64,000 nt of DNA from Xylogone sp. PMI_703 (GCA_021399445.1 JAJTUQ010000008.1:744001-808000), one strand, 5' to 3'. Shown: positions 48,594 through 58,872, counted from the stretch's first letter. The notes: generated from the sequence alone by a model not told the origin. Numbers and translations: made by a program.

Positions 48594-49184
48594 TCAAGCA
48601 CATTGCCAACGGTTCTTTTGGAAGAAAATTATGCTTTATGTTGTGAGTGTGACTTTCCAATTTTTCAATAGTAAGAGCTTACCTCCTTTAATACCTTTAA
48701 AGATTGATGCTGAGTAGCTGCCAAAAACTCTTTAATTCCAAATTCATCTTTCCATTCTTCTGGATTTTTCAGTTCTGTGGACCGAGGATTGAGAATGTAT
48801 GTTGAAGGCTCCATGAGCTCTATCATTACATAACCTACACTTCGGACGTCGTGTTGTTCGGCCTGCGTCGATAGTTTCCTATTCTGCAGAAGCGATTCTC
48901 CAATATTTGCTTCGCATGTCAGAATAACAGTAATAATGGTGGATTGAGAACACACCGATTTTCACCGTTCCTTCGAGATTGAGAAGAATTGCGCCGCAGC
49001 TTATATTACCATGGGATACAGAAAGCTTCTCGTGTATGTAAGAGAGGCCACTCAGAAGCTGTCTTAAATTAGAATGCAATAGATTCCAGAACCTTGTTCT
49101 TACCTCTTTGCATATTGCGGCGATCTGGAATGGCTTTAAGGGAGCATTTAATATGCTGGTAACGTGTCGCATTGTAACATCCAT
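48594..49184 (-). CDS. Pseudokinase-like protein, N-lobe missing
   Basis: The exon from 49184 down to 49104 ends IAAICKE. An in-frame 45-nt intron lies at 49059-49103, then exon 48956-49058, intron 48910-48955 (46 nt), and an exon from 48909. A last short exon ends near 48594. The spliced product reads LLSGLSYIHEKLSVSHGNIS, LLNLEGTVKIANIGESLLQ, then EQHDVRSVGYVMIELMEP. This is the C-lobe of a protein kinase. HRD is replaced by HGN and DFG by NIG, so the catalytic and metal-binding aspartates are gone. Upstream sequence (near 49255-49320, EASLIEQISYLYYYQDLN) may be a remnant of the alphaC/beta4 region but contains a stop. Such degenerate kinases are frequent in ascomycetes; the function would be scaffolding, if any. 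Likely a gene fragment. Confidence 0.65.
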
Positions 49185-51227
49185 CTGTTCGTAAAATCTT
49201 AATAACTCACTGATGATTTGTGCTATTCACCTCCCAAAACTATGGGTTTTCACTTGAAATGCTCCGATTTAGGTCTTGATAATAATAGAGGTACGATATT
49301 TGTTCTATCAATGAGGCCTCTTGATTTGAGTTTAAGCCTTTATAATCTTTAGCACGCGTATACCACATCTATCTTTCAAGAGCACCGACGCGTTTCACAT
49401 CTCAAGGTACTGTAGAGTAGCAAGTTAACTTGTCAGGTGGCTAATGTCAGAAGCGAAAAGCCGCGTTCACCCCGAATCGTTGGCCAATTAGAGTGTGACT
49501 CAGAATCCTTTCTACTCAAGGAGAATACCTATGGCTTCGAATGTTTCTCACGCGATAAACAGAAAAACGTACAGTCCATGGCACCGCTTCTGGCCCGGAA
49601 GGCAACCATCCCATCAAGTCGAAATACTGGAGTTGAAGTGTCTCAAACGCAGAGCTTAAGCCACTATTCAAAGAGCCCGCTCGTGGCCATGGTATAGAGA
49701 AAGACTGCCGTCCAGTCACCGGCAAGACGCGAGATTTGCTTCATGCCATCCTAAAGCTTGGCGGAAGATCTTTTGCCAATCATACATAAAGCCGCGATAT
49801 AGAAAAACGCCATTCTGGTCAGAAGCCCTTGTAATGTGAGTCTTCACTACACAGTACAGTATCCAACTCACCCCGGATCCGGATGTTTGCAACTATAGGT
49901 CACTATCCTATCCTATATGTCAATCGTTCCAACAGTTTCCAGGGCTTCTCTCCCACACGTATATGAGTGGTGGCGCATCCCACGACATTATCCACTTCTT
50001 TGCAACCAAAACTACGGAGAGGCTGGGAATGGGCTTGCATCCATCACAATAGGCCCGTAAGCTTCCTTGTGTTTGATATTTTTGTAGTAAACATACATGT
50101 AAGGGGCTTGGTTTGCTTAGAGGCACAACGTATGGCGCAAGAGTTCGCTCCCTACTAGGCTACAGTCCGATGCAGAAACCCTCCCGTTATGGGTGCGGAC
50201 CTGTAAATCAATCCCTTTGGTCGCAACCTCGCGGTGGCTGGAGAGATACGATTAGGGGGTGGGGTGCCGGTTTGGAGGCAACAGAGGCGTTCCAGCGTTG
50301 ATACGATGCGAACGAGCAGCCTTTCTTAGGTCGAGACCAGGCTAAGTCGATCGTACTTGGCTTGATTGGCTATGGTGTCATGATAATTGAAACAAGCAGT
50401 AATGAAATGCGAGTCTCTTTTCAACTATGACTCAGTAGTTAACTGCTAGGGGCCTGCTATGGCTAAAATCACCCGTACTAACCGTGCCTGGCCTCCGTGC
50501 GTGACAATGGATAGTATTCTGTTCGAGGTCGTCGAGTATCAAGAGACATATCGATGTTGCCGAGTAAACCGCATGAAATCGCACCCATCATACTACATAC
50601 CAAGGACAAACGAAGTCCGAGAACCAACTAATCGTTGGGTATGAGTGGAGATTATGAAGTAGCCATGTTTTCCATTCCAATGCATGGTTCCCTGCGAAGG
50701 CTGAAGCCGATAAGTTACTGGCCACAACTAGCTTGATAAAACGCAGATTCACACTAATCACGCAGAAGGGTGTTATTTGCCACCTATCATGAGCATTAGA
50801 GCACTGTACATACGGTGAGGCTTCATGGTCTATTTTAACGGAAAGGGGTGGGCGGGGGGAGGGCCTCTGGGAGCATTAGTATTGTTTTCCTGGTAAGACC
50901 TCGTTATGGCTAGGTGGCTAGAGAAGTCAAGAGCAATTGGCTTAAGAAATTAAGTTTGATTGATCACATATTACAGTGTTCTACAAAATTATAAGGCCGA
51001 GGTTCACCAAATGCCGGTATACCAGTAAATACAAATAGAGATCAGGCTTCTCTTTAAATTCCTTTCAAGCAAGAATATATTAAAGATCTTTATATATTCG
51101 TTACATAGAATGAAGCGGATAACAACCGATAACCTGACCAGTTTGTATGGTTGCCCGACCTAAAGGTTCTCCCAACAGTTACTAATGTCAACGCAGTTAA
51201 CCGCAGTCTAATCACATTGCGATACAC
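49185..51227. other. Long gene-poor stretch
   Basis: Kinase N-lobe remnants possibly lie at 49200-49330. Otherwise there are only short frames (49437-49697, 49967-50158, 50459-50644, all plus) that I cannot support as genes. Confidence 0.4.
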
Positions 51228-51811
51228 ATGGATAAAGAAGAATACCTTTGCAGTAAAATCGCCGGTAATCTCATATTTGGTTACTCGCGGAAATGCCTTC
51301 TTGACAATGGAAAGGCAAATAAGTGCATAGGTACCTTTGAAATCAAAATCTTACAAGCGAATGCCAAGATTGAGGAAGCCATTAAGGGTGTGGTGAATCA
51401 TGGGAAGTACGGGTGCGTTTTAACGGACGAAGATGTCATTGAGACGTGGCATTTTGCGGTTCAATTACAACTGATTCCACTTGGCACTTTGCTTCTCGAT
51501 TACGTGGGTGTAGATGAGAAGCTTCTTCCTCGGTTATGGCAGGTGACCAGGATGGAGCATAAACTAGAAGAGCTGTTTCTAACAAAGACCGCAAATCTGA
51601 GTAAGTGTTCCATCGTTCCAATCATACACGCGCTCATAATTTAGTGATCGAGTGTCCTAACTTCGCTGCTACTTTCCCTCAATCTATCGGAGAAGCTTTA
51701 GCTTCAAAGCTCCTTGTTAAGATAACCAGCCAACTTCAAAAGAAAGCCTTAGAAAATTGCGGTACTGGAAACTATCAGCGAAAAAAAAGATATTCCGAAT
51801 ACCAAAGCTGA
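51228..51811 (+). CDS. Uncharacterised 179-aa protein, two exons
   Basis: Exon 51228-51600, intron 51601-51644 (44 nt, GTAAGTG donor, TTTAG acceptor) and exon 51645-51811. Coding length is 540 nt. The ATG at 51228 begins MDKEEYLCSKIAGNLIFGYS. The middle has KIEEAIKGVVNHGKYGCVLT and HFAVQLQLIPLGTLLLDYVG. Exon 2 continues LMIECPNFAATFPQSIGEAL and ends in a basic tail (NYQRKKRYSEYQS). Predicted soluble and alpha-helical, family not recognised. The last few codons overlap the duplicated segment that begins at about 51803, so the native C-terminus may have been replaced. Confidence 0.5.
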
Positions 51812-52010
51812 AGAAACTATGTGTTCAAATGGGGCTTGATGTGAGGGAACAGAGGCTACCACTATAAATGCTGGGGAGCCTCGCTGAAGCTGATTTGGGC
51901 AGTACAATAGAGCAATGTACCGAGTTAGATGGGCTCAAACTCCATAAGTAGCTTGCACATGAAAGATTTGTTCCAACGAACGACTTTTCAAAAAGGCAAG
52001 CATCCTGATA
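51803..52010 (+). repeat. Duplicated segment, also at 6911-7110
   Basis: Same order of blocks as the 6.9-kb copy (CCAAAGCTGAAGAAA, GTGTTCAAAT, GTACCGAG, CTCCATAAGTAGCTT) with indels. Confidence 0.7.
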
Positions 52011-52116
52011 TGTACTGTTATCATCGCATCAACGCTAAAAGGCTTTGAGTATTATCAAACATTTTCTCTAAATAAAATGAGCGGGTTGCACCTATAAGCC
52101 ACCAACTTCTCACGTT

Positions 52117-52584
52117 GTGAAATGTCCAGAGGCTATACGCCTTTTAGAGGCGGAATTTCCCTGGGGATTACTTGTTAACATGTTAAATTCGCTTTTGGCT
52201 GCTTCTGATGGGCCTTGCAGGCTTGGGAGTAATACCTTCCCGGAGCAATCCAACGGGACTCCCAAGCTACTTCCGGACGACTATACGCTTAGAGGCCTTT
52301 TCTGCCTTGAGGGCTACTTTCCTAAAGACTGGTTTACCGCCGAGCCGATAGACAGATGTGAGAAAACTCATGAACTACCATTTGTAAATGATTATCGCCT
52401 TGAAAGGAGAGTTTGGATTGGTATTCGGATTGCCGATGGCGGAAATCGGCTTGAGTATGACCACAAAAATCCAAGATTCACCGTACCAGGATGTAGCGAA
52501 ATGGATGCCATGCGATGCAACTCTAACCAATTCTATGTTATAGCTGTCACTCTCCTCGTTTTAATTCGCTTTGCTGTCATGTAG
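52117..52584 (+). pseudogene. Est1/SMG7-like C-terminal fragment
   Basis: The open frame starts without an ATG. It contains PWGLLVNMLNSLLAASDGPC, PKLLPDDYTLRGLFCLEGYF, PKDWFTAEPIDRCEKTHELP and RRVWIGIRIADGGNRLEYD. From memory this is the signature end of fungal proteins carrying the Est1-type DNA/RNA-binding domain: P-W-x-x-L-V-x-M-L-N, L-P-x-D-x-x-x-R-G-L, Y-F-P-x-D-W-F, R-x-W-x-G-x-R-I-A. Members act in telomerase recruitment or mRNA decay, but fungi have many uncharacterised paralogues. Here only about 120 residues of a protein normally several times longer remain. The end is a hydrophobic tail (FYVIAVTLLVLIRFAVM) that the family does not have. A truncated relic, or a fragment with a new tail anchor. 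Confidence 0.55.
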
Positions 52585-53560
52585 CTATCAGTCTTTTACT
52601 TAAATATATTGCTTCATATCAAGAAGTAAATTCGTGCTGCTAGAATTCTTAACAGTGTGTACTTAACGCGGTGTACAATTCTTGAGTTGGAGCAATTCGA
52701 AACCCAACTCAGCCAACTCAACGCTATCTCCATCTAGGCTTAGTTAGTCACTTGTTATATTCAACCAATAAAAAATTAAAACTTAATACCAGCCACTTAC
52801 GGAGGTACTAGCCACTTTACTAACCACTCCATCTTACAGCACATCGAGTCTGTGGGAACAGGCGGCTGTTCTCCAGTGGAGGTGCCTCCTCTAGAGAGCT
52901 GCCGATGGAAGATCCGCCTAACCTCACCTGCGAGTTGGATATGAAGCATCCACTCATCTACCTAGACCGTTAGTGTCGATGACACCACCAAGGAGCATGA
53001 TAGGCTCTTCTGAGGGATTCCTTTTTTTTTGAGGAAGTATCCGGGTGGGATATGGTGTTTATGTGTATTAGCCTCTAGTGGCTTCCTCGACTTCGTTACT
53101 GCTAATCTCGCGCTCTGGGTTTTGAGGCGTCGATGGTAGGGTGGGATCGGCATTCTCGTAGTCTGTATTAAAGTAGATCAAATTGATTCCTCCTGTTGTA
53201 CGCGTGACTTCAACCCCGAGAATGGTAGTCGTAATCAATCTCACGCCAACTGCACCTGAACTCGTGCTATGATGGCCTGTTTGAATACACGTTGAAGAGC
53301 TCGCCGACCTCGTCAGAACCCTCATAAGCTGGCTAATGTAAGAATTCTACCTCCGCTGTGGTAGATCGTACCGTATCCCAGGAATAGTAGTTGCGTAGCA
53401 TATCCAGCAGAGTCATATCCCGGAGAAAACGCTCGCGCCGCGGAGTAAGAAATGCAGTTATCAAAATATCGGTTGCTGAGGGGCCACATCCAGGACACTC
53501 TTGATCCGAATGGTATCTTATCACCTGGCAAAGGGGCCGTATATTGACAGAACCACACTC
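52585..53560. other. Gap with two minus-strand frames
   Basis: Minus frames at 53322-53558 (SAARAFSPGYDSAGYATQLL) and 53068-53325 (ILGVEVTRTTGGINLIYFNT, acidic end) lie just 3' of the WD40 frame. They have protein-like composition and could be exons of one decayed gene, but I could not join them. Nothing else seen. Confidence 0.35.
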
Positions 53561-54136
53561 TTATAGGTATAAGATGGCAATGTTCCAGAGCTTGATGGTA
53601 TGATCATCAGATCCTGACGCGATCTGCTTGCCGTCTGGAGAGAATGCTACAGCCCAGACTGAGCCTGAGTGACCTGCGAGCGTCTTTTGAAGATCGCCTG
53701 TAGTAACATCCCAGAGCTTGATGGTACAATCTTGAGATCCTGACGCGATCTGCTTGCCATCTGGCGAGAATGCTACAGCCGTGACCCAGTCTGAGTGATC
53801 TGTGAGCGTCTTTCGAAGATCGCTTGTAGTAACATCCCAGAGCGAGTCTGAGTGATCTGCGAGCGTCTTTTGAAGATCACCTGTAGTAACATCCCAGAGC
53901 TTGATAGTATGATCTTGAGATCCTGACGCGATCTGCTTACCGTCTGGCGAGAATGCTATAGCCCGGACTGAACTTGAGTGATCTGTGAGCATCTTTTGAG
54001 GATTACCTGTAGTAATATCCCAGAGCTTGATAGTATTATCGTGAGATCCTGACGCGATCTGCTTGCCGTCTGGCGAGAATGCTATAGTTATGACTGAGCC
54101 TGAGTGACCTGTTTGCGCGATTTTAGTCTACTCAAA
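53561..54136 (-). pseudogene. NLR-type WD40 repeat fragment
   Basis: The minus-strand frame is open from about 54136 to a stop at 53561. Four nearly identical 42-residue WD40 units are visible (HSGSV.TIAFSPDGKQIASG, GSQDHTIKLWDVTTGDLQKT). High identity between neighbouring units is typical of the repeat-sensor part of fungal NLR/STAND proteins (HET-E/NWD type), where repeats are homogenised and rearranged. Between units 2 and 3 there is a rump unit (ADHSDSLWDVTTSDLRKTL) from which about 33 residues are missing. No NACHT/NB-ARC or effector domain is present upstream, and the array ends abruptly (KLWNIAILYL). A detached, rearranging sensor array, not a full receptor. Confidence 0.85.
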
Positions 54137-54318
54137 CACAGAGGGTTCTCTGTGTTCATGAGAGGGCCCATTGCCGTAGTTAGTGTCTGCATGCCATGTT
54201 TATCTGCCCATGCTTGTGCAATTTCACGCGGCACTCCGCTCCACAGGACTTGACAGTTGGGACACCAGATGTTTCTCTCAAATTGTTCCTGGATTTGATT
54301 TTCCTCTTTGATTGTCAT
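54088..54318 (-). CDS. 76-aa CxxC protein fragment abutting the WD40 array
   Basis: The ATG at 54318 begins MTIKEENQIQEQFERNIWCP, then CPNCQVLWSGVPREIAQAWA and HGMQTLTTAMGPLMNTENPL. The conserved-looking motif order (CPxC, W-G-VPR, QTLTTAMGPLM) suggests the N-terminal part of a larger fungal protein I cannot name. The last residues (RKQVTQAQS) are the WD40 DNA read in another frame, so the native gene was cut at about 54135 and joined to the array. Both lie on the same strand, but no splice pair that restores a common frame was found. Confidence 0.45.
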   Translation of the reverse strand: MTIKEENQIQEQFERNIWCPNCQVLWSGVPREIAQAWADKHGMQTLTTAMGPLMNTENPLCLSRLKSRKQVTQAQS

Positions 54319-55461
54319 GTAATGGAGAAAGACTTTGTGCAGTGACAGTAGGGCGTCCTTGGTTGCCTCGTGAGAGGACGACTCATAAAATTCGATTCGT
54401 TGCTAATCCAAGCCTCCCGCGAGGCCAACCACGGGTGGGGCTACCACCAACTCGAGAAGAAGTGCGCCGACAAGAGCAATCTCGGGCCGCCGCCATAGCA
54501 ATTCGGTGGGATGCTCAGAGCGTTACAGTTTTTTGTCCTTCTGCCTCAGAACGCATTCTCATGGACTTGAACACTTCGCGCGAGACCAAGACTCGGGAAG
54601 ACGCATCCAAGATGCTCGAGGACGCTACACATATGACGGGTCTTCCTCCTTCTGCTGCGAGTCACGTATTACACATCGCAACATTGATGTTCGCGCCCAC
54701 GTACATTACACAATTCTTTTTCCCTTTGAAGATGACGGCCGAGTAGACGGATTGTCTTTCGAAATTGAACAAATAGATGGAGATATCATCGTCATCATCA
54801 AACCCTGCTGCGTCAGGTCCAAATCTATCAAATTGGTAATTTGCTCTTCGCTCCATGATTGAAAGGTTTTAAGTGTAGTGTGATGGTCTTATGGTGTAAG
54901 ACAAGTGATTTGTTTGTTAATATAGGGGAACAGCGATGGTCTTATTGTGGGGCAAGTCTGAACCTCAGGCAGCCAATGCCAGCTGGATAAGTATCGTACC
55001 ACATATGGAGTTACAAAAATTACGTGGTTACTGTGCCGCAGAGAAGTCATGACAAGTTAAGGCTATTATAAAGAATGCTGCCCAATAATGCACGCGTTCT
55101 GGCATCCATGTCCGTTTCCGGCAATTTTCTCTCCCATTCAACACTTAGCCCAACCTGATTCGGTGCCCATATGGCGTAGTTTTCCCATCCCTTCTATATT
55201 GGGTCCCTTCCTGCATACGCTGTAAAGGCAGCCCTTATGGACATTTTCCCTCTTTTAGTTAGCCGCCCATAGCCCGTTGGATTTCTCATTCTAGAAAAAA
55301 CTAACCATATCTGTACTGTTAGCCTAGGATTACTGATCATAGTACAGTCCCCTCCCCTAAATGTACGTCTAGCTCGCCCCACCGGCGGTATGTTGATGCC
55401 TCACTTCGAGAGCATAAGCCAATGGACTACAGCCAATAAACGTCACAGCTTGTTGGCAGAA
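54319..55461. other. Gap with overlapping plus-strand frames
   Basis: Two overlapping plus frames (about 54420-54746 and 54506-54862) have protein-like segments (RVGLPPTREEVRRQEQSRAA, FPFEDDGRVDGLSFEIEQID), suggesting a small decayed gene, but there is no supported start or splice. The rest is empty. Confidence 0.3.
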
Positions 55462-55483
55462 TTTCTATGGAATTCCATAGAAA
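55462..55483. repeat. 22-bp perfect palindrome
   Basis: Centred on GGAATTCC, with arms TTTCTATGGAA / TTCCATAGAAA. Not in a gene; function unknown. Confidence 0.9.
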
Positions 55484-55888
55484 ACATCTAAAGATATGGA
55501 TCCTTACAAGGAAGGCGGTATCTCGAGACAGGAAGTAAAGCCAGGCATTCACATTGCCACCAGTGGGGCGAGCTAGACATACATTTAGGGGGGGAGACTG
55601 TACTGCATACAGCTAATATTTCAGCACCTGCCAGCTGAATCGATTTGCCGCTACAGGGATGTAACCATTGACGCCATAGTGGCTTTAGGCACCAAATATC
55701 ACAACAAAATGCCATTTTCAGCTCGATAATTTGCACACAACTAGCTAAACAATTACAAATGCGTCGTCCAGCCACTAGAAACGTGTCGATGCATTTTAAT
55801 GTCCTCTTGAGAAAGTGTAACTCCTATTACTGAAAACCTTTCCAGCTTCTCGAAGCCTCCTGTCGTGGTATGAGAGGAGCTATACTGT

Positions 55889-56007
55889 GGTACAGGCCGC
55901 AATATACCACACTTTTCTGTCTGTGCACTTTCGTGGAATCCTATGGATAAATGCCTCTTGGGGCAATAGTGCACAGACAGGAAAGTGTGGTTTAATACGG
56001 CCCGTAC
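55889..56007. repeat. Long imperfect inverted repeat (hairpin)
   Basis: The left arm (55889-55927) ends ACACTTTTCTGTCTGTGCAC and the right arm (55969-56007) is its near-exact inverted complement. The arms are about 39 nt with a few mismatches and one bulge, around a 41-nt loop. It may be the fold-back end of a small element or a transcribed stem-loop. No gene overlaps it convincingly. Confidence 0.85.
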
Positions 56008-56332
56008 GAAAGTATTATTCTTTGAACGGTACTCGGCAACCGAAGTCAATGCGCCTCCGTGATGCTCCGATTGCTGCTCTGATTGCTGCTCCTATGTAAG
56101 CTGCCTGGCCGAGCCCATAGGGAAAGGTTTTGCACAGAATTCGGTTAGGATCCAGCCCGGTCGGGCTATGGCCAGACAAACAGCTAGTGAGATTTTAGTT
56201 GATGCCTTAGTCATTGGCGAATACCGTCACCATAAGCAATGTAGTGATTTTCCATCTCTCAACCTAATTATTTTCACATTAATACTGTCCACCTCCTATC
56301 ACTCTCACCATCTGAACACCGCAGTCCATTGC
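56008..56332. promoter_or_regulatory. Upstream region of the HNH gene
   Basis: C/T-rich stretch (CTGTCCACCTCCTATCACTC) just before the ATG at 56333, typical of fungal promoters and leaders. No specific motif recognised. Confidence 0.35.
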
Positions 56333-57982
56333 ATGTCGCAGACAAAAGTCGCCCTACGGAGTGCGCAAAAGCTGGTTCCCGTCGCTATTCCCGACAATTT
56401 CCTCTTCCTCGAATCGCCTGCGCCACGACGCTGCTACATCATCTCTTTTCGACATCCCGCCTATCCCAACAACAACAATGAGCTCTTGTCGCTCAACGCG
56501 TACGATCAACCAGGAGGTGGTATTCATTATGGATTCGCCCACACCATATGCGCCATTATCGCAAACAATCGATTCGACGGCTTTTTGAGCACGAATCAAG
56601 ACGGCAGTGGACGTGTCGAAGCTCGATGGGATAGTTGTCTTCCCTACAATGTGCATGGGTATTACTTTCATGTTCCTTCTCCGGGTAATTCTCCCCGCTC
56701 CCACCAGAATGCCATATTCTGCCACCACAAGACACTGACTTAGTTTCGACGTAAAGGAAATCATGACGGAACGCCGAGCGACCCTTATCGATGGCCCTTG
56801 GTCCCGAGCTTTCTTGATTGGAAATACCCACATGATCACCTTCCTAAATATTGGAGCGATTGCAACGATGGATTCTTTTCTTCAAGCATTGGAGCTCAGT
56901 CGGATCAGACAGGAGCAGTCCGCGCACGCGACGTAGTTTGCAGGGTTTCTGCTCATCAAACAGGCGTAGAGGTTGCACACCTAATTCCGGCAGCGGAGAG
57001 TGCGTGGTTTGAGACAAATCGGATGGCACGATACAATCCCAATCGGATACTTGACGCAGACAACCTTCTGCGAGATCCGGCGAACGCGCTACTCTTGAGG
57101 TCTGATCTTCACAAAGCGTTTGATGAGCGGCAATTCGTCTATTTCCCTAAAGATGACAAGGGATTTGTTGTACATGTCCTGCAGTCTGCAACAGATTTAC
57201 GGCTACTCTACCACAACGCTCGAGTTGATATCACGGGATGTGAGGTAAATTTCGTCTTCGCCCGACTTGCTTGGTCTATCTTCCCGTTACTCGCGCAATT
57301 TCTCGTATCAAGTTCAAAACCACGCCTTGTGATACAATGGGACCAACTAAACGAAACATGGATTGAGAGGGAGGTAAACTGTGAGGTGCTACGGCCACGG
57401 GTTGTTGCATCACGCAGCAATAGTCCAACAAAGAGAGCTAGATTGGCCTCATCGACTGCTTCTTCAAACCATGAGGATGATTTTCCCGAAAACACAACTA
57501 GCGATCATTACAACGCACTCCATACGCCCCCCGATGGTTCCTTTGAGCTTCCTCACGGCTGTAAATTTGAATCCAGGCGCGGGAAGCGGACACTTGACGA
57601 GAAGGAATTGACTGGTATTGATGCTTACGTAGCCAAGAGCCGCCGGCTTTCTACCTTCTCTATAACACCAGGCAAGTTTCACAGTGACATCAAACGGGGA
57701 AAAGAGGGTTCTTGCATTACTGATTCACCTTCCTTCCGGGATGGGAACAAAAGCGAAAACAATTACCAAGGTTGCGATATTCTTGATAGCCGCGATACGT
57801 GTGATACCGCCAGTGTTGATACAGAAGAGGAATGGCGCAGGCATGACCGTCTTCGCAACGATGCCTTACTTAAACAGAGACCTAAAAACTATTATTTACC
57901 CCCTTATGACCGACAGCGCTCGGCGAAGGAGGAACTAGAGTTTATGGGTGTGGAGATAATCGACACTGGTGAGGATGACTAA
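56333..57982 (+). CDS. HNH nuclease (HNH_2-type), 525 aa
   Basis: Exon 56333-56684, intron 56685-56756 (72 nt, GTAATT donor, CTGAC branch site, AAAG acceptor) and exon 56757-57982. Coding length is 1,578 nt. The intron is a multiple of three and contains a TAG, so unspliced reading is stopped. Splicing joins HVPSPGN to HDGTPSDPYRWPLVPSF. The N-terminus is a fungal-type domain (VAIPDNFLFLESPAPRRCYI, FAHTICAIIANNRFDGFLS). The HNH core follows at about residues 155-240: ARDVVCRVSAHQTGVEVAHL (C..., AHL), then WFETNRMARY, DADNLLRDPANALLLRSDLH and KAFDERQFVYFPKD. The H(AHL)...N...H(DLH) order is the HNH_2 catalytic pattern. The C-terminal 250 aa are Ser/Pro/Lys-rich and disordered (SRSNSPTKRARLASS). 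Nuclease activity is inferred from the family. Such genes are abundant and variable in ascomycetes. Confidence 0.88.
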
Positions 57983-58018
57983 TTATATTTTATTTTAATA
58001 GAAAACCCTCCTGAACTC

Positions 58019-58444
58019 TTATGTATAGTTCTCGATAGCGATAGCTGGAAGGTGTAGGATTGGCAGCGCCTCTACAAGATGTAAATATCTCTTTACCATA
58101 GTGATTGTTAAGCTAAAGTCAAATATGTCCTCTACATAATGAGGCCTGCCTACTGCAAAGATGCTGCTCCGCAGCGTGACGGAATACCAAAACCCAAGGA
58201 CCATCACGTCCGGTCCGGGGTCGCGACGCGTGCTTCCAACGCGTGCTGCCAAAATCCCGAATAGACCCCTTTGAACATCGTTGCGTCGCTTTGTGATTTG
58301 TTCTATTCGGAAATGCAAACTCCTGCCGGGATCGGGTTCTGACGCATTCCTAACCTTCCCATGCTGGTCTTTCTGCTTTGACTTTGTTTCGTAACGTAAT
58401 GTAATGGCAAATGCATCTTTGATAACCACGTTAGGTGCCTTCAA
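58019..58444 (-). CDS. Uncharacterised 141-aa protein
   Basis: The frame runs from an alternative start at 58444 (MKAPNVVIKDAFAITLRYET) to a stop at 58019. Segments are RSLHFRIEQITKRRNDVQRG, VMVLGFWYSVTLRSSIFAVG and ITMVKRYLHLVEALPILHLP. Composition is protein-like, but no domain is recognised and no clean ATG context was found. It is convergent with the HNH gene (36 bp between stops). Confidence 0.35.
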   Translation of the reverse strand: MKAPNVVIKDAFAITLRYETKSKQKDQHGKVRNASEPDPGRSLHFRIEQITKRRNDVQRGLFGILAARVGSTRRDPGPDVMVLGFWYSVTLRSSIFAVGRPHYVEDIFDFSLTITMVKRYLHLVEALPILHLPAIAIENYT

Positions 58445-58504
58445 TTCGGTCTACGATCCTGGGGGCCCTGCCCTGATTCATTGCTAAGGCAAAGCCGCAT
58501 AGTT

Positions 58505-58872
58505 TACAGCCTGCTGTTGAGATAGGCGAGCAGAGTAGGCTGGATATCGAAGGAGGAAACGGTGGTCGCCGCTCTCTGGGTCCAAATGAAAGAGGCTATC
58601 GGAGGATCTCCCCTACCCGAACGATGCCGGGGGTGGAGAATAACGAGGCTATTGCGGCAGGCAACAGGTCGCCCATTATTCATTCATCACCTTATGACAT
58701 TCCACGCCCTGAATATGGGGAGAGGAGGGTGTTTCGTAAAGTTGAGAATATAGATCCAGTACCACCTACGGAACTACATCCCGCGCTTCGCGAGCCGCGA
58801 GTATCTCAGCCAGATTTTGCCACATCTGGAACGATCTCAGGTTCACAAAAGCTTCCGGAAATCGATCCCTAA
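58505..58872 (+). pseudogene. Truncated duplicate of the 28.6-kb membrane gene tail
   Basis: About 58510-58872 matches the tail-coding part of the 28607-29509 gene (inverted): EIGEQSRLDIEGGNGG, RRISPTRTMPGVENNEAI, NRSPIIHSSPYDIPRPEYGE and TELHPALREPRVSQPDFATS. All membrane helices are missing. The block equivalent to KRSARIIERFPFRDIDDIYN through TEIDDNES is deleted internally, and the frame shifts once near 58620. There is no start codon. This is a 5'-truncated, internally deleted pseudogene. Confidence 0.85.

Noticed and set aside
49516..49725. Minus-strand 69-aa ORF (GWLPSGPEAVPW)
   Set aside because: Short, no recognised domain, overlapped by an equally weak plus-strand ORF.
56354..56839. 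Minus-strand 161-aa and 91-aa ORFs
   Set aside because: Antisense to the HNH nuclease gene, which has recognisable motifs and consistent splicing.
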